This document shows, piece after piece, positions 5,017 to 8,831 of a DNA stretch of 8,831 nt (position 1 is its first letter; every line of letters begins with the position of its first letter). The position numbers and the translations under genes were made by a program. The stretch covers positions 1-8,831 of the forward strand of contig DIKH01000222.1 in assembly GCA_002424495.1 (NCBI GenBank). The letters are read 5' to 3'. Source of the stretch: Desulfobacteraceae bacterium UBA5623. GTDB lineage: Bacteria; Desulfobacterota; DSM-4660; Desulfatiglandales; Desulfatiglandaceae. Under the pieces are notes generated by a model. It was not told the origin of the DNA. It did no database searches and saw only the letters and a list, made by a program, of their open reading frames with translations.

Positions 5017-7182
5017 TCAGTTCAGTACATAATAATTCAACGATGTCTCTGTCAATCCCTTTTCATTACGGCCTGATTTACCCATAAAGCTGTTTGAGCC
5101 AACTGCGTAATAACCATACCCACCACTGCCGTTTGCCTTGTAGGCACGACCCGCCCTTTTGTGATCCCTGTTTTTTGCGGTTGTCTGTATTGGAAAGTCG
5201 TTACACCTGCCCTCGACGAAGTAATTTTCTGGGTCTTCTTTCAATTGAACGATGACCTTGCCTGTTTTTCCCAGGTACTGATCTGAACCGGCGGCATAGT
5301 AGCCTTCTCCATCAGATCCTTGTTCATCATAATAGGCGCGGCCTTCCTTTCTATGCTCCCTGTTTGATGCAATCTTGCATTGAGGGCAGCCTACATGGAA
5401 TTCCGTAATCTCCTCTGTTCCAAAGGCGCCTGAAGACTCCATGATGGTCTGTCCGGTTGAAAGATTTTTTAAAGAGTAATGGCCATAACCGTAAGAGCAG
5501 CACATCCCGTCACCATAAGAGTCTGTTATCTTGAAAACATAGGCGCCGTCAGATAGACAGAAATCCTCGATGTAACTCGTCTGATCAGAATTGAACGGAC
5601 CCCTTGATACGCCTGCGAACTCAAAGAATGTCTCCTGGGGGTAGCTGTCAAACACGATCTCAAGACGGATTGTTTGACCGTTAATCACAACAATGGCTCC
5701 AGGTTTTGTTATTGTATCGCTGCCATGGATGTTTTCAGCCGTAAGGGAGACCGTATAGACGCCCTCCTCTTCAAATTGAACCTCGGGGTTTTTTGAAAGG
5801 CTATTGGTACCATTTACAAAGGTCACGGTCCCTGGCGTAAAGGTCCAAGACCATTGAGTTGGATTGCCTATGGATGCGTCATAAAACTTAAAGGTTGATG
5901 CAACACAGGCAGTTGAACTATTTGAACTGAAATTTGCCGTCGGCGCTCCTGGTTCATATGCAAGGTATGTGGCCTCACATGAGACCCTTGCAGAGGTAAC
6001 CCCTATCTTCATATACCCGCCTTCCCCCCAGGATGATCCCCAGCTATTGCGCAAGATCCAGTAATCGCCTGCGGTATCCTCGTATCCCCACCCAACCAGA
6101 GACACCGCATGATTGGTACCGTTATTGGAATAACATGGATCAGAATGGCATGAGGTATAATTATCAACAAAGATTCCGGAGTCATAACTGCTGAAATTGC
6201 TGGTGACATAAACAGCTACGTCAATTACACCATATGTGGCGATTGCAGTCTTTATTGCCTCGATGTCACCACAGGAAATCCTTCCCCATTCATAAAAGAC
6301 TATTGCAGGGTCATTGTTTACAGGACATGTTCCAGGATCAGATGTGGTATAGGCAAACTCGTTCTCCCATAAAACCCCTTCAGCAGTAATAGCCGAAAGC
6401 TCCGCATAGTCCCAGTCTGCACCGTCACAGCCGAAAAAATGTTGCCTGTACTGGGAAAGACGCCCCAGGCACCACATCGCATAGGATTCTGAAAAGTCGG
6501 CACAGTTTCCATCAAAACTTCCGGTCGCCACATTGTAAGAACCTTCTGCCGATGCCATTGCCCCAAACGCATAGCATGAACCGCAAGAGCCCTGATCACG
6601 AACCGGCCCAATATAGGTATGACCATCCACATCCCGCCAATCTAAAGATACAGGGGCGTTTTTCATTACCTCACTAAAAAAGATTTGTGGAGGGTTGGTA
6701 CTGGTTTGCCGCCCACGCGGTTTTGTTAACATTTTTTCTAAGATTAGCGGCTCCCCCCTTCTTTTCATCAAATCAAGCATACGAATCCTATTTTTCTTTT
6801 GCCCGACCTTCGGAGGTGCCCCAGCGGGCGATTGGGGCTGATCAAAACCGGTATAGGAAACGCACTCGGCGCATTCTTCCTGATACGTTCCTTTATTTAT
6901 TTTCTTTGTTTCAATAGCATATCCCTTTTTGGCGCAATATGAAAAAGCCTTGCCTTCCTTGCCGTTAAAAAAATCCCAGGCATCGCACTCGGTTCCGTCA
7001 GGAAAAATACACACCCCATATTCGTTTCCTCTTGGGTCTGTCCTCACCTCGTACTGGTATCCCATTGATTCACAATAGACCATGGCAGGATTGCTGATTG
7101 TCTTGCCCTCTGAGGCGCGGATTGATATCAACAGGGTAATGATCACAATCATAGCGCTGATTATCAGTTCTATTCTTTTCAC
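5017..7182 (-). CDS. Secreted multidomain papain-family (C1A) cysteine protease with DUF333 and PKD domains
   Basis: Predicted exported cysteine endopeptidase, 721 aa. Domains in order: a hydrophobic signal segment (residues 6-21); a DUF333 domain from about 30 to 75 (NPAMVYCESMGY, then GVCIFPDGTECDAWDFF) with a second Cys-rich half to about 110; a linker/propeptide-like stretch; and the C1A catalytic domain (about 176-410). The latter has DWRD, the oxyanion Gln197 and nucleophile Cys203 in DQGSCGSCYAF, His358 in TNHAVSLVGWG and Asn379 in RNSWGSSWGEGGY, so all catalytic residues are present. A PKD-like domain follows (about 412-500; WSWTF, then GVYTVSLTAEN), then a module with DSYGDGMCCSYG (about 503-598), and two similar C-terminal repeats (about 605-658 and 668-721). 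Start is GTG at 7182 with AAGGA upstream; an in-frame TAA lies 21 bases before it. The target substrate is unknown. A 90-aa gene follows 30 bp downstream. Confidence 0.93.
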   Translation of the reverse strand: MKRIELIISAMIVIITLLISIRASEGKTISNPAMVYCESMGYQYEVRTDPRGNEYGVCIFPDGTECDAWDFFNGKEGKAFSYCAKKGYAIETKKINKGTYQEECAECVSYTGFDQPQSPAGAPPKVGQKKNRIRMLDLMKRRGEPLILEKMLTKPRGRQTSTNPPQIFFSEVMKNAPVSLDWRDVDGHTYIGPVRDQGSCGSCYAFGAMASAEGSYNVATGSFDGNCADFSESYAMWCLGRLSQYRQHFFGCDGADWDYAELSAITAEGVLWENEFAYTTSDPGTCPVNNDPAIVFYEWGRISCGDIEAIKTAIATYGVIDVAVYVTSNFSSYDSGIFVDNYTSCHSDPCYSNNGTNHAVSLVGWGYEDTAGDYWILRNSWGSSWGEGGYMKIGVTSARVSCEATYLAYEPGAPTANFSSNSSTACVASTFKFYDASIGNPTQWSWTFTPGTVTFVNGTNSLSKNPEVQFEEEGVYTVSLTAENIHGSDTITKPGAIVVINGQTIRLEIVFDSYPQETFFEFAGVSRGPFNSDQTSYIEDFCLSDGAYVFKITDSYGDGMCCSYGYGHYSLKNLSTGQTIMESSGAFGTEEITEFHVGCPQCKIASNREHRKEGRAYYDEQGSDGEGYYAAGSDQYLGKTGKVIVQLKEDPENYFVEGRCNDFPIQTTAKNRDHKRAGRAYKANGSGGYGYYAVGSNSFMGKSGRNEKGLTETSLNYYVLN

Positions 7183-7305
7183 TTCTTGTTCCTTAGCCTC
7201 TTATGTTTTTATTCGGCATAACCGGGGGATATCATTCCATTTAGCATGGCTAGGTGTATTGACCGCCTGGGAGGACATCCTCTTAGCCTACTCCTTTTCG
7301 CCTTG

Positions 7306-7331
7306 GTATCATTAGGTTGTATCATTAGATT
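7306..7331. repeat. 13-bp tandem repeat
   Basis: GTATCATTAGGTT (7306-7318) is followed directly by GTATCATTAGATT (7319-7331), a difference of one base. It lies about 125-150 bp upstream of the protease start codon and overlaps the possible promoter. Confidence 0.75.
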
Positions 7332-7350
7332 GAATGCAAAATGGAATCAA
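7322..7350 (-). promoter_or_regulatory. Possible promoter of the protease gene
   Basis: On the minus strand TTGATT (7350-7345) and TAATGA (7327-7322) are separated by 17 bp. Both boxes are imperfect. The 7-bp inverted repeat AGATTGA/TCAATCT brackets the spacer, which might be an operator. The assignment is weak and by consensus only. Confidence 0.25.
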
Positions 7351-7483
7351 TCTGACATCGAAGGTAGGAGATTGCAAAAAACATACCGGCGCTTAGAGCC
7401 TGCTTGAATTCCGGCAGGACCTCAGAAAGACTAAGTATGTTTCAAAATAAATCGCTTGAGAAGGAGCCAGTCATCGGCCGCAA

Positions 7484-8389
7484 TTATTCAAATTCCTCTG
7501 ACTCCTCTGCCGGGTAAAAAAGGGACAGACTTTCATCTTTGATTTTCTTCGGATCATGCAAGAGGAGGTACTGCTCTGATTGCTGCCTGAACATCCTGGC
7601 CTGTTTTTCCATGTAATTCAATTTCTCAGTCACCCCGTTTGCGCGCAGCATGGACTTTACCGCGGTAAACAGCTCTTCACTCCCATAGAGCAGCGTCCCT
7701 TCATCAAGAATTTTGCATGCGACCATATGCTTGAAGGTCTCGAAACAGACCTGTTCACGGACACGGGCCAGCCTCTTTACAATATAGTCAATCTCCTCTT
7801 TTACATGAGGAGTCATAAGCAGGCTGTATTTTTCCCTGTAGATCTCATCGTCCAGTCTCCTCATCAGATCATCAGGGAACTCGTCACTTACAACAACCAC
7901 AATGTCCAGATCAGAACCGGTCACAAGTCTGCCGGTGCTCCTTTCAGGCCTGGGCACATCATGGGCCATATTAAAGACAATATCGCCGGCGATGATAAAA
8001 CAGATCTGGTCTTTTAAGGCCCATTCACTTCCAAGCCCGCCTATTAGACCTGAGGCTATCCGATAGGCAAGCTCCATCTTTGCCTTACTGACTTTCTCAA
8101 TATGAGAGACAAGCTCCTGGGCCTTCTCTTCCAGTGGAGCTGAATCACCATTGAACCCAACCACGGAAAAGGTCAGAAATTCCCTTAAAATGGAAGGTGA
8201 AAGCCTGGCAAAACCATCCACCGCGCGGTCGAGCCGCAAATATCGCGTACCAACGTGCCTGACTATCAGGCGTTGACAGAGCATGCATGACCGCCACAGG
8301 ATAAGGCTGTCGGCTCCGGTTGCATCCAGAATCTCAGCGCCTGTCAGCGGGCCCCTTTTTTCAATCAGGTTGATGATTTCCTCTTCCAT
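7484..8389 (-). CDS. Winged-helix plus nucleotidyltransferase-like protein
   Basis: The N-terminal 70 residues look like a winged-helix DNA-binding unit (IINLIEKRGPLTGAEILDAT, then a wing-like VRHVGTRYLRLDR). The central part resembles a Pol-beta-type nucleotidyltransferase core: IIAGD (residues 134-138), then GSDLDIVVVV (160-169) giving the Asp-x-Asp pair D162/D164. EEIDYIV (200-206) may carry the third acidic residue. A C-terminal helical segment has KILDEGTLLYGSEELF, a phrase style common in nucleotidyltransferases. The spacing between the Gly motif and the DxD pair is longer than in small MNT toxin-antitoxin enzymes. Two in-frame ATGs exist. I chose 8389 because GGAG lies seven bases before it; the ATG at 8395 (303 aa) sits directly on the ribosome-binding site. 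Residue numbers count from 8395. The gene is divergent from thiL. Substrate and partners are unknown; transcription control or nucleotidyl transfer is inferred. Confidence 0.8.
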   Translation of the reverse strand: MEEEIINLIEKRGPLTGAEILDATGADSLILWRSCMLCQRLIVRHVGTRYLRLDRAVDGFARLSPSILREFLTFSVVGFNGDSAPLEEKAQELVSHIEKVSKAKMELAYRIASGLIGGLGSEWALKDQICFIIAGDIVFNMAHDVPRPERSTGRLVTGSDLDIVVVVSDEFPDDLMRRLDDEIYREKYSLLMTPHVKEEIDYIVKRLARVREQVCFETFKHMVACKILDEGTLLYGSEELFTAVKSMLRANGVTEKLNYMEKQARMFRQQSEQYLLLHDPKKIKDESLSLFYPAEESEEFE

Positions 8390-8420
8390 GATCATTCTCC
8401 TTGCGTGCGTATGGGAGGTC

Positions 8421-8456
8421 TGCTATTTTTATTACCCGTGTCTATTTTAAATAGCA
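8421..8456. repeat. 8-bp inverted repeat between divergent genes
   Basis: TGCTATTT (8421-8428) and AAATAGCA (8449-8456) are exact reverse complements 20 bp apart, inside the 101-bp gap between the divergent nucleotidyltransferase-like gene and thiL. The centres of the arms are 28 bp apart. It overlaps the candidate minus-strand promoter and could be an operator or just an A/T-rich hairpin. Confidence 0.5.
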
Positions 8457-8457
8457 A
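8429..8457 (-). promoter_or_regulatory. Possible promoter of the nucleotidyltransferase-like gene
   Basis: On the minus strand TTGCTA (8457-8452) is followed after 17 bp by TAATAA (8434-8429). The predicted transcript would start near 8422 and include the AAGGAG ribosome-binding site ahead of the ATG at 8389. The consensus match is moderate. No equally good promoter was seen for thiL on the other strand. Confidence 0.4.
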
Positions 8458-8490
8458 CATATCCTTTATTTTGGTCATCTGACACACATT

Positions 8491-8831
8491 ATGGAAGATA
8501 GTCACTTGAAAATGGAAGATATCGGTGAATTCGGGTTTATTCGTTCCATCCAGGATAACTGCATCTTTTCCCCCTCCAGGATAATCAAGGGCATTGGTGA
8601 TGATTGTGCGGTAATCGGCCCGTATGATGGCAGGGTTTTTCTGATTACAACCGACCTGCTTATTGAAGATATCCACTTTATCCTTGGAAAAATTCCCCCT
8701 GAACACTTGGGAGAAAAGGCGGTTAATGTAAACTTAAGCGACATCGCAGCAATGGGTGGAGAGGCTCAAAATGTATTTGTTTCTCTCGCAATCCCGAAAC
8801 GGATAGACATAAAAACCATACATTCATTTTA
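8491..8831 (+). CDS. thiL: Thiamine-phosphate kinase, 5' part (runs off the window)
   Basis: ThiL phosphorylates thiamine monophosphate with ATP to thiamine diphosphate, the active cofactor, in the cytoplasm. The first 113 codons are present and the frame is open at the window end; the full family length is about 320-340 aa. Signature segments are GEFGFIRSI near the N-terminus, KGIGDDCAV (residues 33-41) with the metal-binding Asp pair, LITTDLLIEDIHF (51-63), LGEKAVNVNLSDIAAMGG (73-90) and VSLAIP. Two starts are possible, ATG at 8491 and ATG at 8512. The second gives MEDIGEFGFIR, closer to the usual ThiL beginning, but neither has a good Shine-Dalgarno sequence. The bases ATGGAAGATA occur at both starts, so the extra seven residues may come from a 21-bp duplication. 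The gene is divergent from the nucleotidyltransferase-like gene. No other thi gene is in the window. Confidence 0.92.
   Translation, partial: MEDSHLKMEDIGEFGFIRSIQDNCIFSPSRIIKGIGDDCAVIGPYDGRVFLITTDLLIEDIHFILGKIPPEHLGEKAVNVNLSDIAAMGGEAQNVFVSLAIPKRIDIKTIHSF

Larger units (their letters stand above)
7183..7483. other. Intergenic region upstream of the protease gene
   Basis: No gene is seen in these 301 bases. On the minus strand it should hold the protease promoter and leader, and the transcript end of the nucleotidyltransferase-like gene. It contains a 13-bp tandem repeat (7306-7331), a 7-bp dyad (7327-7333 with 7347-7353) and a short hairpin (CCTGC 7399-7403 with GCAGG 7414-7418) without an adjacent T-run. 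I found no clear intrinsic terminator between the two minus-strand genes and no riboswitch class I could recognise. Confidence 0.5.

Noticed and set aside
7183..7483. Riboswitch (for example a cyclic-di-GMP type) ahead of the protease
   Set aside because: The conserved core bases of the GEMM classes were not found on the minus strand, and no other known aptamer pattern was recognised.
7484..8389. MNT/HEPN-type toxin-antitoxin pair
   Set aside because: The protein is much larger than MNT antitoxins and has no HEPN-like partner next to it; the neighbours are an unrelated protease and thiL.

Overview
The window looks like a chromosomal segment of a Gram-negative bacterium, most likely a deltaproteobacterium (Desulfobacterota). 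It carries LPS-export permeases and a dTDP-rhamnose gene, and it has a secreted DUF333/papain protease of a type I associate with sulfate-reducer-like and other anaerobic lineages. The taxonomic call is inference from gene types and protein style; there is no rRNA or other marker here.

Layout. Positions 1-467 hold no convincing gene. From 468 to 3670 three plus-strand genes lie close together: rfbD (dTDP-4-dehydrorhamnose reductase), lptF and lptG (the two inner-membrane permeases of the LPS transporter). They probably form one envelope operon, with rhamnose synthesis for O-antigen or core next to the export machine. A regulatory stretch follows (3671-3953), with a 25-bp palindrome, a strong sigma70-type promoter and a structured leader. 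It drives a HU-family DNA-binding protein with a lysine-rich N-terminal tail (3954-4316), which ends at a clear intrinsic terminator (4481-4536).

The centre of the window holds a 143-bp non-coding element (4572-4714) with 17-bp perfect terminal inverted repeats, flanking TA dinucleotides and nested internal inverted repeats. This is the signature of a MITE. It sits exactly in the stop codon of a convergent minus-strand gene of unknown function (90 aa), and the reconstructed empty site shows that it changed TAA to TAG without altering the protein. Upstream of that small gene, on the same strand and 30 bp away, is a 721-aa secreted multidomain cysteine protease (DUF333, papain-like C1A catalytic domain, PKD, a Cys-rich extracellular module and two C-terminal repeats).

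The right end has a minus-strand winged-helix/nucleotidyltransferase-like protein (7484-8389). It is divergent from the 5' part of thiL (thiamine-phosphate kinase), which runs off the window.

No CRISPR array, tRNA, rRNA, phage gene or obvious defence system was seen. The best candidates for something undescribed are the stop-codon MITE, the palindrome/half-site arrangement upstream of the HU-like gene, the architecture of the protease with its small partner gene, and the nucleotidyltransferase-like protein.
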